Shown here: piece by piece, positions 12,628-24,576 of the stretch
Position numbering within the stretch: position 1 is the first letter of the stretch
Layout: every line of letters starts with the position of its first letter
Assembly: GCA_964036155.1 (NCBI GenBank)
Contig: OZ038422.1
Span: forward strand, 71,757,201-71,821,200
Length of the DNA stretch: 64,000 bases
From: Diploscapter coronatus
Taxonomy: Eukaryota; Nematoda; Chromadorea; Rhabditida; Rhabditidae
Direction: 5' to 3'
The notes under the pieces: model-generated
Told to the model about the DNA's origin: nothing
Databases searched by the model: none
The model's input: only the letters and a program-made list of their open reading frames with translations
Translations under genes and position numbers: made by a program

Positions 12628-13294
12628 CGCCCACTTTTTCCTGCCCTGCGAATTGCGTCATTCCCCCATTTTCAAACGAGTTTTGCAATTTTTCTATTTT
12701 TCTTGACATTTTCGTGACAAATCTTTATGATTATATCCTAATTATCCCTCTGGATTGACCAATTAATCCTCTTTAATGTTTGCTGTTCATTTTCCTTGTG
12801 TTTTTTAGCGATTTTTCTCTCAAAGCAGGATCCATTTTCATCGAGTCAATTGTCGATTCCTCCAAGATGCAGATGTTGTCATCGTCATCAGGTCATTAGA
12901 GTTGCAAGTTGATGGACAGACAGTCGCTGATCAGAAGTTCTAATGAAAATTGTCAAATTTACACGAAAAATACGAAATTTCGATCGAAAAATGAACAGCA
13001 AATATTGAAGAGTTAATTGGCCAATTACCTGGTTAATTAGGTGCAATATTCAATTAGTTAGACAATAAACTAACTACTTTTCGTTTTCAAACTTGGAAAA
13101 TTAAAAACACGTTATTTCTGACGATAAAAATGGCTCAAAACGATGAAGCATCGCTCTACAGAGTTAATTGGTCAATCAGTGAGATAATTGGGATATAATT
13201 ATAAAGATTTTTCGCGAAAATGTCAAGAAAAATCGAAAAAATCATTTGAAAATGGGGGGAATAATGCAATTCGCAGAGCAGGAAAAAGTGGGCG
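12628..13294. mobile_element. 667-base inverted-repeat element (MITE-like)
   Basis: The arms are about 150 bases each (12628-12775 and 13148-13294) and roughly 80% identical when one is reversed. Both begin CGCCCACTTTTTCCTGC. An inner pair around AACAGCAAATATTGAAGAG (about 12990) mirrors 12755-12800, so the element is itself composite. It has no open frame of note. The outer sequence (ATACTGCATAC...CGCCCACT) recurs at 61731-61790, which marks a dispersed family. Confidence 0.75.
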
Positions 13295-13695
13295 TCCTTT
13301 ACAACAAGCCCCCCCCCCCTTCCCTAAAATTTCTCATTCTGGTTGAAAGTCTGCCCAGGTATGTCTCTGATATTGAACAGTAACATTTTTCAGTTAGTGA
13401 GCAACGATGCCGGATCGCTGCAGGCGATGGGGTATTATTTATTATCTTGTTCAAAACAATTTCTTCAAAATAATAAAACCGGTAAATTCCACTGGAAGAA
13501 TTATTTTTGGTCAAAATAAGGTAATTGGTCAAAGTGAATTTCAACATGATTTTTGCTGCCCGTTAGTCGTAAGAAGTTCCAAAATGAAGATTCAGAAATT
13601 CGAAAAGGTAACCCGTACAAATTTTTCAAAGCGAACAAAGTAAAAATTTTCAAGAATAAATATTGAAGGTATCAAAAGTACAAACTTAACGAATC
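13295..13695. other. Spacer between inverted-repeat element and Ly6-like gene
   Basis: It contains a run of about 11 C (13309-13319) and otherwise ordinary AT-rich DNA. The minus-strand gene's 3' end should fall here. No exon seen. Confidence 0.45.
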
Positions 13696-15144
13696 CTACA
13701 TGAAAACGAATGCCAAAGAATAAGTTAGGAAAATTAGGGGAATCAATTGAAGTTGTTCGCTGCCAGAATTCAGTCGGTGATATCGCGAGTTTCGCTTCGG
13801 AGGCTGTTTCAGACCGTTGCAGAAGTCACCCGAGCACTGACATCGTTTCACGAGAATTCTGAAAAAGTAAGATTTTCATGCTTCTTCCATTCTTTCCTAC
13901 CTGTGCCCCTTCTTCGAGCGCTCTTCTTCTTCCTCGCAGCCCTCGATTTCGGAGTAGCTGTTATTCGGAGAGCACATTCGAGCAACACCTCAAATTATCG
14001 ATTTTTTGTTAATTTTATGAATGACCTTTTGCGATTCCTCCACCCACTCGACGCCCACACCTACCAAGACTTACTGTTTGAAACTGACACTGGTGTAGGT
14101 ATCGTGTCAGTATCATAAAAGTCGAAAATTCTAAGCTCCGATACCCATTTTTGCGGAGATAGTAGGGGAGGAAGGTAGAGGAAAAGAAAGGTGGGTGTCA
14201 AATACAACTGAATGTGGATCAGGGTTGGATGGAATTCCGTTTTCGTTTCCATTGATAAAAGTAAGTGAGAGAAAATGAAGAGTAAAGTCAGGGCATAAAG
14301 TGCACTCTGCATTATTCGCGCAGTGAATTTCTTGAAAAGAGGATGGAAGCGTGAAAGTAATCAAACCCTACCGAAGACCTTCCCATGATGTCTCTCCCCG
14401 AGCATGGTTGCGTTGTAAGTGACGCACGGTCCAGGGCAGTGGCTGTGGATGCCCATCTTCTCGTCGTGCAGACAGTTGTTGTCGGCCTCCATCGTCTCGC
14501 CCTCTCTCAGCGGTAATCTGAAGCGGGACCAGTTCTGGAACGAGAAAAATCGATCAATTTTTATGATTTCGAAAAATTTCATTTTAACAAATACGAAGAT
14601 AATATCGCTTATTCTCTATAATTTGCAAAATTCTAAACAGGCTGGAAATTTTCGACTCGATCTCCAACATTTTCCAAATTCAGGCTCGATCCGGCATGTT
14701 AGACCTTCAAATTTTCATAAAACCGATCCGGCCCGAAAATGCGGACCAGGGCCTGTACTAAACCCCCTAACTTGATCTCAAGCTAACTAATGGTCTAGTT
14801 GACTCGATCTCCTCTGCACTTCGGGAGAGAGACAGAGTTAACTTGACCTGAGAGGATTTAGTACGGGTCCAGACCGTTAGAACCTTGTTCAGTTGATAAT
14901 TCAAAGGAGAAAGAAAATATGCCAAACTTTCAAAAGCCTTCCTCTATTAGACACCGGCTCTCTTTTTTTTATCTCTTCTTAGTCTCCATTTCCCACCCTA
15001 AAACCGGCGTCTAATACAAGAGACCAATTAAAAAATTGATAAATATCGAAAGATTACCAGAATCATGTTGTTGGAGGCGCATTGGTAGCAGATATCGGCG
15101 AGTGCCTGCAGCGGCAGAAGAGTGACTATCAGAAATGGACGCAT
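13696..15144 (-). CDS. GPI-anchored Ly6/uPAR (ODR-2/HOT-like) protein
   Basis: Exons 15144-15058, 14534-14372, 13988-13901, 13858-13696 total 501 bases, 166 residues. Signal peptide MRPFLIVTLLPLQALA, then DICYQCASNN, the typical Ly6 opening. The body has NNCLHDE, HCPGPCVTYNAT (one N-glycosylation site), ARMCSPNNS and GCEEEEE, and closes with KRCQCSGDFCNG, the conserved Ly6 end. The final 18 residues are hydrophobic and end at the stop, as in a GPI-attachment signal. The arrangement matches nematode ODR-2/HOT-type Ly6 proteins; ODR-2 acts in neurons needed for olfaction. A TTCAG acceptor (15157) lies 12 bases before the ATG. The donor of exon 2 was placed at GTAGGG (14371) by phase. Function in this worm is inferred only from the fold. 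Confidence 0.88.
14742..14876. repeat. Short foldback element in the Ly6 gene intron 1
   Basis: The left end is CGGACCAGGGCCTGTACTAA and the right end, reverse-complemented, is CGGTCTGGACCCGTACTAAA. Inner arms also pair loosely (CTAACTTGATCTCAAG against CTCAGGTCAAGTTAA). It is a CCTGTACTA-ended family member. Confidence 0.6.
14938..15025. repeat. Short foldback element in the Ly6 gene intron 1
   Basis: Left arm CCTCTATTAGACACCGG; right arm reversed TCTTGTATTAGACGCCGG; pyrimidine-rich centre. It lies only about 60 bases from the previous element and close to exon 1. Confidence 0.6.
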
Positions 15145-15948
15145 CGTCTGAGTTGACTGAAGCTGCACCATTAATTAGTTTGAAAGAGAATATCACAGGG
15201 TTGTGCGAAGATGCAGAATCGATGGGTTATCATCTCGAAGAATTAGAATAACATTGAATGAGCACTTGATGATAAGGTCAAATGATAAGAGCAAATAAAG
15301 ACAGCACAAATAGACTACTCTATTTTATGTATGAGAGATGATAAAAAAAACAGCAGTTAATAAAATTTATGGTTTTTATTAGTAGTCCACATTCATTTTA
15401 GGAGAGTATGGAAGAGAGGTAGGTGAAAATAAAAAGAAGTGGGTGCGGTTTACAAGTGAATGAATATGGAACACAGGAGATCAAAGCTAGGGACCGTGAA
15501 CACCATTGGGGAACGCATATTAGGGAGGTAAATGTAGTATCAAAATGACCGGTGTAGCATAAATAAACGAATGATGACGAAAAAAATAATAAAACGGTAA
15601 AGTTAGCATGAAATCGCGAGTTAAAACGAACAAAAGTCCTTTGAAAAATATGGTTGAAAGTGACATTGCATTATGCAGCTAAAATTATGCTTTCGATGTG
15701 GGAAATCGCGTTAGAAACGCACGCAGTGAGAGAGTCCAGAGAAAAATGAACCATTTTGGATAGTTAGCGATGGGGTCCCAGACTTTGAAAAGAGGAATGT
15801 CACATGCAGGCGGCTACTAATACAGGAGATCAAAAAACTAGTAAGAATGTCGCTAGATTTTTGAAGAATAACAATCGCCTATATTTTTACAGGGAGCAGA
15901 TGCGATTTGAATGGGAATGTTATTTTAGAAGAGCGGGATCCAATGGCA

Positions 15949-16320
15949 ACAGTTATATGACGCGCTGATGCACCGTAAAATGACGGACCGCATTTTACTA
16001 GATGACGTCCTGCTTTTCGTTATATGACGGACCCCTTTCTCTTTCATTTCCAAATGCTATTTTTGACTTCATTTCTAGTTCTTTTTTCAACTTTTCACGT
16101 CATTTTCAAGTAGAAACTTCCATTCCACACTCAATGCAACGTTTTGATGCCTAAAAATTTACAAAAAAAAAAGCCAAAGAAACCTTGAAAAAGCAAGAAA
16201 AATGAAGAATAACGTGAAAAACTGAAAGAGAACTAGAAATGAAGTCAAAAATAGCATTTGGAAAAGTCCGTCATTTAGTAAAATGCGGTCCGTCATTTCA
16301 CGGTGCGTCATATAGAAACT
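15949..16320. mobile_element. 370-base palindromic element
   Basis: The left arm (15949-16085) and right arm (16208-16320) share long near-identical stretches when one is reversed, such as AATGACGGACCGCATTTTAC and CAAATGCTATTTTTGACTTC. The left arm carries an extra 30-40 bases. The ends read AGTTATATGACG and CGTCATATAGAAACT. It has no coding capacity: a non-autonomous foldback transposon. Confidence 0.75.
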
Positions 16321-16759
16321 CCCGGATTCAATAGTAAGAAGAAAGAGCCCTTTCATAAAATATGGCAAGGTCAACGGACATTTGCCTTATAGTGGGATGC
16401 CTCGAGAAATGAGTCATCCATCTTCTTTCTTTTTCCTTCATATCCATGCAGATGTACAGTAGCGATTATGTAATCGGCACAAAGAGTTACGCAAATCGAG
16501 GCAAGAAGGAAGAAAATTCAAAGAGTAGCCAAAATTAATTATCCCTTGTATGGCTTTTAGAAAGTCAAACAAAATATGTGTAAAAGAATATTGGATCTTA
16601 GAGGTTCTCAAACATTTGTTTGAAAAAATGAGAAAAAGAGAAGGTCATCGAAATGGCTAAATTCTTGTGAAATAAAATGAAAATAAATTCCCGCATTCAA
16701 ATCAGATGATAGGTTGACGAATTGCGATAAGATTATTATGAAAACAGTTTTTCTGCATT

Positions 16760-17140
16760 GGAAATCGATGCGATTCGAGTTCTATTTTGATATTTGGAAC
16801 GAAAGAAAACTGAAAGAAATATACGATTTGACTGTGAAACGCTGCAATTCGAAAGAGCAACATGGTGAGATGGATTTTGACGGAAGATGAAATAGCACAG
16901 AGAGATGAGAGGGAAAGTGACGAAGAAATAAACTGTTAGATGGGATAATAGAGATGAGGGAAGACATTTTGGAGAGAAAAATAAGTGAGAAGAGAGCGCA
17001 AATAGAACGGATAGGGATACAGGGAGAGAGAGAGAGAGAGAAATAAAGAAGGAAAATGAGCCAAGAAATGCAAAAGAATGGTACACCAGCTGTAGAGATG
17101 TCTTATGAAAGAAGAGAGAAGAATTGTATACAAACAAATA
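16760..17140. repeat. Purine-rich low-complexity block with (GA)n
   Basis: A G/A-biased stretch includes a 17-base alternating GA run at 17024-17040. Long open frames on the minus strand here (Leu/Ser/Phe rich) follow from the composition and have no splice context. Confidence 0.5.
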
Positions 17141-18461
17141 GAGAATCGGAAAAGCTGATTATGGCAACGTCAAATCAAATAAAGCGTTGAGCTTAATAAA
17201 TTTGGGAAGAGTTATCATTTTGAGTTTGATAGATTTTCTGAAATTAGAATCCAAAATTCGAGGATTAAGATTAGGAAGCAAAGGTAACTCGTTCTGCTTT
17301 TCGACAATATTTTCTTCCGAATGTTAGAGATGTTTTAATTGCAGATTAGATGATAAAGTTCAAATTCACTTGTTCTCATTAATGTATCATTTTTATATCT
17401 TTGATGTTTGAAATGTTTGGAATATTTTATTTAGGTTCCGCAAAAATGATATATGGACATTTTTTTCTCATTTCAAATTTGATTTCAACAAAATGTAAGG
17501 AAAATTAGTTCTCTGCAAATATTTCATTGGAGAGTAAAAATATGCAAAAAAAAAAACAACGTCCCTCCGAAATCTGTGGCAGACACGACAAGATCCAATC
17601 AGCATAAAAAATTATCCCGAAATGGTCCCGCTCGCACCTGTCTGCAACGAAAAATCATTTAGTAGTTTATGAACGAACGGCGCAGTGATACGGATCAAAT
17701 GGGAAAAAGGGATAATGACGAGCGAAATTCAAACATTCGAAATGATGCATGCAAATTTAAAAGGCAAGATGCGTGTTTACGCTTTGAGTTTGATTTTACC
17801 TACAAAGTAGGTCAAAGTGTATTCAGGAAGATTTTTTAATAGCCAGAACATCTAAGTTACATAGATATCTGCTCGTAACTGGTTTTTACCCCGACAAATA
17901 GTTATGAAAAACGTGTTTACGAGGCTTAATTTTATTGCATGTTATTCCTTATGAGATGCGTTATTCAAAACATCATTTCCATTTGCTATTTTGATTCAGA
18001 TTATTAGCTGACTATTATAATTGCTTCCTGAATAAACTCTCGGAACTGATTTACTAATGAGAGGTAATTTTATGATTTACACGTATTTTAAAGCAATCCG
18101 AGTTTAAGATTTTATGTTTTCATCATATCATTCAGCCTATTTTTTTCTAAAGATTTCTCTGAAGAACAATATTAATTGCCGAATGGCCGACTGAAAGATT
18201 CTCCCTTGGTCCATTCTCAATTTATCTATCTTGGATTTATTATCATCAGTTGGGTCATTCAGTGACTTTGATAACTTTACTTCGAGAGCGTAAATTCTGC
18301 CTACTCGGTGAAGAGAAAGCCATAGAGTGATTTTTCATCAAAATTAAAAAAGATCCGTTTTCCATGCGGTTTTTTTTTCTATATACTTGTCAAGCTCCAC
18401 AGATTTATAGAAAAATACTTCCATGAATCGATCTTCACACGCGGAACTTCACTTGCGCTCT

Positions 18462-18750
18462 CACAGAGAGAAATGCCCCCGTTCGGGCCGCGTTCGGGCC
18501 GAGTAGGGCCCGTGTCGGCGCCTACTCGGCCCGAACGCGGCACGAACGCGGCCCGAATGCGGGAAGAGCGAGAGATAATGCAAGAGACTGCGAGACAAAT
18601 GCGGTCCGAACGCGGCACGAATGAGGGAGGAACGAGGAACGCGGCCCGAATGCGGGAGGAACGAGGAACGCGGCCCGGACGCGGCCCAAACGGGGGAGGA
18701 ACGAGGAACGCGGCCTGAACGCGGCCCGAACGGGGGCATTTCTCTCTGTG
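18462..18750. mobile_element. GC-rich island bounded by perfect 34-base inverted repeats
   Basis: 18462-18495 and 18717-18750 are exact reverse complements, starting CACAGAGAGAAATGCCCCCG. Inside is a second perfect 21-base stem (18487-18507 with 18521-18541, 13-base loop). The remainder is built from variants of GCGGCCCGAACG and GGGAGGAACGAGGAACG in tandem. Base composition is far above the AT-rich surroundings. Open frames in all phases across it are low-complexity (R, P, G, E rich) and are not taken as genes. Confidence 0.7.
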
Positions 18751-19183
18751 TCTACCTTCACCGATCTAATTTCATCATTCCATTATTTTATGTTCATCTC
18801 GATATTACCTTCCTTATTTTATATGCATCTCGTTTAGGTGATTGCCCTATTTTGGAGTGCACCCATCTTTTGCATCTCTTCTTCCTTTAGCTGCTTGCTT
18901 CAAGCATCTCATTTTCCCCATTCACCATTATTCCTTATCTCCATCCTTGTTTTCCCCTTATATTATCTACTTATTCCCAAAGGAATTCGATTCGGTTACC
19001 CGAAAATGTTCAGGTTAGTCTGCTTTTTGCTAATTACCTTTGAAATTCTTAAAGGCCATAATACAATTTCGAAAAATATAGATGAGTTCTCTAACTTCTC
19101 TTTTCTCTTGTTTCAAAAACTACCATTTTCATTTATCCAATTTTGCATCTGCCATATTCTATCCTCAGCTGAAAGTAAAAGAA
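18751..19183. promoter_or_regulatory. 5' region of the calcium-sensor gene
   Basis: A pyrimidine-rich stretch on the plus strand ends in CTATCCTCAG at 19159-19168. That is 15 bases before the first ATG and is probably a spliced-leader acceptor. No upstream exon seen. Confidence 0.4.
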
Positions 19184-22100
19184 ATGTCGATGTACTGGCA
19201 GTAAGTGGATTTTTCATCTTGAATCGTTTGGAAAATTGTAAACATTCATTTTTTCAAATTTAATTTTGCCAAATAAATATTATGCTCGTGAAAAATACAA
19301 TTCACCAAATTTTGGAAATAAGGCTGAAAATCGGGGAATAAACATGTCTTTAAAAAATTGATCGAAAGTATAATTTCAGATCATCAACGAATGCATCCGG
19401 CTACCTGGGATACAACTATACGCCGTTCGATTTCGCTTCTGATGGTCAGTCAATTAAAAAAAAGTAAATTTTCTTAATCTCATTGCAGTCCGTATTTGCA
19501 ATTATCACCTTGTAACCTTTCGAAAGTATACGTTATTTAGCATCAGCGAATAAAAAATGCAACTACTTTCCAATATTGCAAGTTTTTGTGCGAACTCCAA
19601 AGCTACTAAATCTCTCCAATCACATTCCAGTTCACACTTTCAATTACCCAGCCTCCTCTTTGATATATCTCCTTGTAACTTCTGACCTTCCTCAAATTCT
19701 TCCTTTTCTCCTTTCTCTTATCATTTGTTCAACATTCCTGCTGACTTTCAATCAACTCATCGTTATTTTTATCCATCTCTTCACTGATCAGTTCTCTCTC
19801 ATTTTCAGCATCTCTAATTCTCACTTTACCTCGATAATTCTCACTCTCGGTGTCGAGAAGGAGGGATATTCCGTGATTTAGCTAAAACCTACCAAAAATT
19901 AGCATATTTTGCTTGATTTTATGGAGATATTTTCTCCCGAACAATCGTTATTTGGAGAGAATATTCGATGTCTTTGCTAAATTCTCTTCAAAATTAGCAT
20001 ATTTTTCCGGATATCCGTAATACTTCCGCATGAATTTTCAGTATCGAAAGAGGGTGTTTGGTGAGTCGTCCAAATTTAACTAAAAATTTGAATAATCTTC
20101 TTGATTTTATACCTCAATCTGAAAAAGGAATATTCCGCGACTTCTTCGGCGCATTCAAAAAGTAGCTCTTCCTGTCATATTTTCTTTTGCACCATCTCTT
20201 TGAAGGAGAGATATTTGGCGATTTGGCTGAATTCTCTCCGAAAGTAGCGCATCCTGTCTGATTTCCTGCCGTGTAATCGGATAATACCCCGCGGCTAAAT
20301 TGCCCTTTCCTTTTCCTTTTCGAGCAGCTAGTGCATCCTTCTCGAAGTATTGCTCCCTCAATTCCCACCGACTCCTTCTGATTCGAAATTCCACTTCAAG
20401 CCTGCAAAAGAGAACTCCCCCATTGTCAGGCATCACATTGCATCCAACATGTGATTTGCCTCTAATTTACATTGCTCGAATATTCAACTCTAAACTTTCA
20501 CCTAAACCTTGATATTCCGAACTTCAAAAGAAAACGAAGATGTTTGCAGGCAAAAATGTATTCACCATCAGCACTACGGAGAAACTGCGAAGAAGACCAA
20601 GTCAGGTTAGTTGGGAGTTTCGAATTTTAAAAATTTCTTGAAAATAAGCTCGGAAAATGTAATCGCATTTTGTGCTCCATTATGAAATTATAAAATAAAA
20701 AAAAAAAAAACTGCTTCATCTTGAAATTCGTGAAAAATCTTCGAGTTGGACTTTTTCTAAAAATAATAGCTCCTAAATAAAATCATTTGCCCAAGAATGC
20801 TCATAAATATTTATTTCCATATTTCCCACAATGACAAGGACTCATCTGGCATATTCATGATTCTGTCAAAGCGATTGCAATTATCCTTCGTCTTTTTCGT
20901 TGCTCAACCTTCGAGAATTCTGTTTCCGATTCCGTTTCCTCACTTCCTCCCCCTATTTTCTTAATTTTCTATATTTCTCTATTCAAGAGGCTCAACAAAG
21001 TAAGAATTCCAAATATCCTTGCAATTCCATTCAACCCCGAAAGCTCATAATCGTCCACTTTCGCTCGTAACTCTTATAAATCGAGATTCTCTAACTTCAT
21101 CGATAGATTCTTAGCAACGTCTCTAGAATTTCAGTGATTTAGGTGAGTTTATTTTGAAGATAATTTTAAAGAATTGCATAACACATCCTAACTAGGCAAT
21201 TCATTTGATTTTTTTTCCAAACAAGTTCTAGTTTATTGATATTTCATTCCTAATGTTCATGCATAAATACTAATTTTGATAAAAATTCATAATTTCACGA
21301 AACAATTTTTCAAGCTCATGATATCTGGACACTCAATTCTTATCATTGATTAGAGATAAATCTCGATGTTCTCTTGCTATCATATCATTGCATTCATAAT
21401 GAAGATCAACTTTGTTAAATTTTCTCAATTTCTGGAAATTCTTGTTCAAGCTCATGGATATTTCAAGATTATTCTCTATTCAGTGATAAATCTCCATGTT
21501 CTTCCCTTATCATATCATTGCATTCATCATTTGTCACTCATCGTCCATCTTTCCCTGTGCATTTCCGATTCCTGCAATTCTACACACAATGACCACTCTG
21601 CATTCATTGTGTAATGAAGTCATTGATGGGGTCTTTGGGTCTTTCGGAGCCAGACACCAGCAATCGCGAATCACTCATGATAAGCCTTGATTTATGAGGG
21701 CAAAATGAGGGAGATCGTAAAGACAATGATGATTGTTGATAGTTGAATCAGATCTTCTGAAGTTAATCGAAAGAGGGATACTTTACTAATCAATATGAGA
21801 GTTGGAAAAAATATCATGATTTGTGATAGCTGAATTGAGAGACTTAGAGAACTATTATTGAACATAATTTGCAGCAGAGAACCTGGTATCTCAATCTGAG
21901 ATTTTTAGAGGAAAACTACCAGATAGTGATTGATAAATGTAGAAAAAAAGAGCATTCTAGTTCTAGGTAGAAAAAAATCTTGGAAAGCGTTTATATTTTA
22001 CTTTTTTTATCATTCAAGACATAAGAAAACGCATACAAATGCTCGAAATTCGATAACGTTGCAGCAAGGTAAGAAGCGCGTTTCAAAAATTCGAATTTTT

Positions 22101-24576
22101 AAAAGAGTGTAGGAGAGAGACGGAAAGATGGAAACAACTGGTATGAGATAACAGATGGCAATTGATTTCCGCAGAGGGGACAGAGAAGACGGACAGATGT
22201 TAGAGATAGGGAATCCTAGTGATAAGCGGAGATAAAAAGTGATAAACAAAGGATGTTAGGAAGGAGATAAAGCGGCAAGACGACAAGAGAAAGACTGACT
22301 GATAACAGGGGCAATCCAGGTCCGGGTCCGAAGCCGAGTGGGGATAATTTAGTCGATTGCACGAAGTTGATCCAGCCCTGATGGATTGAGATACGAGAGT
22401 GCGTTCGGATTTTGAATTATTGCTCGTTCTAAAGTAATTGACTAGTCTAGTGATTTTCTGGATGCTCTAATTTATTCCCGAAAATTATTCCTATTCTGGA
22501 ACATTTTCAATCCCATGTCCACGAGCAGCCATGTTCCCTGGTCATTCTATGCTTCAGATATCCCCTCTATTAAGCATTACATACATAGAAGAAAAGCGGA
22601 GTTGGTATGATTTTTTCAAGACTAAATTCATCTGTTTGATTATGTCTGTAATTTTTAATTGATGTCAGTGGCCATCTTTATTTTATCTATAATCTATTTA
22701 TCATAGTTTTCTCATGAACTACCTATTTTTCTGTTTCTGAGCAATTTACCTACGTGACTTTACAAAATGCAAAAATCGATGAGCGCAAAATGTCTAGAGT
22801 TTCAAGATATTTTTTATTGAATGATAGGAAATAATCCACAAAAATTCTTTAAAAACGATAATTTTCAGTTCGACCGAGTTCTACATCAAGTTTATTCCGA
22901 GCCCGAGCGATTTACCGGTCGATCTTGCATCGATCGAATTCTCGTACGAATTTATTGGGGCTTACGAGCAGCGCAGTTCAAGATTTTCTACAAAAACGAA
23001 GGTCAGATCTTAGATTTTTCAAAAATAAGACAGAAACGATCAGCAAAAGTCATTCAAGCCGGACTGATTTTACAGAAATTAAAATTTCAAAATTGAAATA
23101 ACAATTAGCTACATACATGCATATTCTGGAAAATATTCACAAAAATGATTCTCATAGATCTGAACTTCGTGAATAACCAATGCCGATCTTTCAATACGTT
23201 CAAACGTTGAGAAATCAACGGGCGTCGAAAGCATCCATTCGCCATGGTGATTTCAAAGATTTGCAGAATTCCGTTTTCTCACTAGACTATATTCTAGTTT
23301 GGCACAAACTGCAAAATGTTTGCACCTTGATAAGCATAAATTTCACACAAATAGCCATTATTTGAGAGCAATTCATTTCAGAGAAAAAACGACAATATCA
23401 TAATTTTTCTTGAACCAATTTGTGTTGCATTTAGATGATCATTCGAAAAATTCCAGCGATTTCATCTTACCCTATCTATTTCAGAGCTAGACGTTGACGA
23501 TTCGACCGACAAATGGGAGATCGGCGTGCAGCCTCCGCTACTGGAGACACTCGTTCAACAAACCCATTTCGATCCACGATGGATAAAGTACATGTATTCT
23601 AGGTTTAAAAATGTAAAACAAATCAGGAAAATTCAGTTTTCGAATGATTTTCAGGTATGCCCGACAGGCAGAATGAGAGAACATGAATTTCGAAAAGTGC
23701 TATCATCGATCATCGCAGCCGAAAAGGCGACTGATCAGTACATCACTCGATTATTCGTCGCCTTCTCGCAACAGGACAAACAGACTCTCACTTTTGAGGT
23801 GAGAAGATTCGTATTTGTATTTTATGTAATTAAATTCGATGATGATATTATTGTTTTGGAAAATGCACTCGCTCTTCCTTTTCATACCATATATTCACAA
23901 TAAAGTGGCGATTCAATCCAAGAAATCATAGAAATTAGAGTTTTACTTTGTAAATTACTCAAAAATAGAATCAAGTTAAAAACGTCTTTAGTGATATTTT
24001 CTGAAACAAAAATATAAAATGAAATGACTAGGCATCTTTCAGGACTTACTAGCCACACTTTGTGCGCTGCACCCCCAGTCAGCTAGAACAAACGCGCAAT
24101 GGACGTTGAAGCTGATTACCGGAACTGACGATTTGCAATTTACGTTTCCTGTACAAGAATACGACAACAAATGCACACGATTATCCTTTCAATTTCAGGA
24201 ATTTTTATCGTTCACTCAATCCGTATTCTCATTGAACGAGGGCAAAGGCAAGAAAGAGGACGTGAATCGGGAAACTGTCTACCAAAGAGCAACAACTATT
24301 TTTAACGTGGGTTTTGCGTTATTTTATTTGATGGATAATTTATTCCCGGAAAGTGTTATTCAGCGTTTTTGCTCATTAAGTTTCGAGAAAACTCTTTATT
24401 TTTCTTCATAAGGTAGAAAAAAAATATTTTAGGATCTTGACCGTGATCAAGACGGCCTAGTCACAGTTAGCGATATGGAATATTTCTTTGCGGTAAGACT
24501 CGCAATTATTTTAAAAGCTAACGTATTCTTTTAGAATTTCCAAATAAAAGATCTGTATCGATCATCAATCACATGA
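19184..24576 (+). CDS. Neuronal calcium sensor / KChIP-like EF-hand protein
   Basis: Ten exons: 19184-19200, 19380-19444, 20550-20605, 22869-23001, 23485-23612, 23655-23798, 24043-24150, 24199-24306, 24433-24492, 24535-24576. They total 861 bases, 286 residues, with all phases consistent. The first 110 or so residues are a private N-terminal extension with no myristoylation Gly (MSMYWQSS). From PLLETLVQQTHFD onward it follows the NCS/KChIP plan: a CPTGRM segment where the family has NECPSG, then DLLATLCAL and the fourth EF-hand DRDQDGLVTVSD. EF-hands 1 to 3 have lost most calcium ligands (SQQDKQTLTFED and TGTDDLQFTFPE in place of DxDxDG), so only EF4 looks able to bind calcium. KChIPs modulate Kv4 channels; that role is inference. 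Introns of 1.1 and 2.3 kb interrupt the N-terminal exons. Confidence 0.85.
21309..21532. repeat. Imperfect tandem duplication of about 130 bases
   Basis: Within the 2.3 kb intron of the calcium-sensor gene. TTTTTCAAGCTCATGATAT...CTATCATATCATTGCATTCA at 21309-21399 recurs about 131 bases later as TTGTTCAAGCTCATGGATAT...CTTATCATATCATTGCATTC. It is two copies of the same orientation, with no coding potential. Confidence 0.6.

Larger units (their letters stand above)
15145..18461. other. Repeat-rich non-coding region between Ly6-like and calcium-sensor genes
   Basis: No exon was recognised. It holds a possible weak foldback at 15370-15482, the palindromic element at 15949-16320, a (GA)n run at 17024-17040 inside a purine-rich block (about 16760-17140), and otherwise AT-rich sequence. 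Long open frames through the purine block are compositional. Confidence 0.5.

Noticed and set aside
13747..14118. 123-codon plus-strand frame
   Set aside because: It is the antisense shadow of the last two exons of the Ly6-like gene.
16736..17137. 133-codon minus-strand hydrophobic frame
   Set aside because: Produced by the purine-rich (GA)n block; low complexity and no splice partners.
18379..18890. Several overlapping Arg/Pro/Gly/Glu-rich frames
   Set aside because: They arise from the GC-rich tandem units of the 18462-18750 island in all phases.
20556..20605. Alternative start ATG in exon 3 of the calcium sensor
   Set aside because: Starting there shifts the frame so the fifth exon begins with a stop; the 19184 start makes every junction agree.
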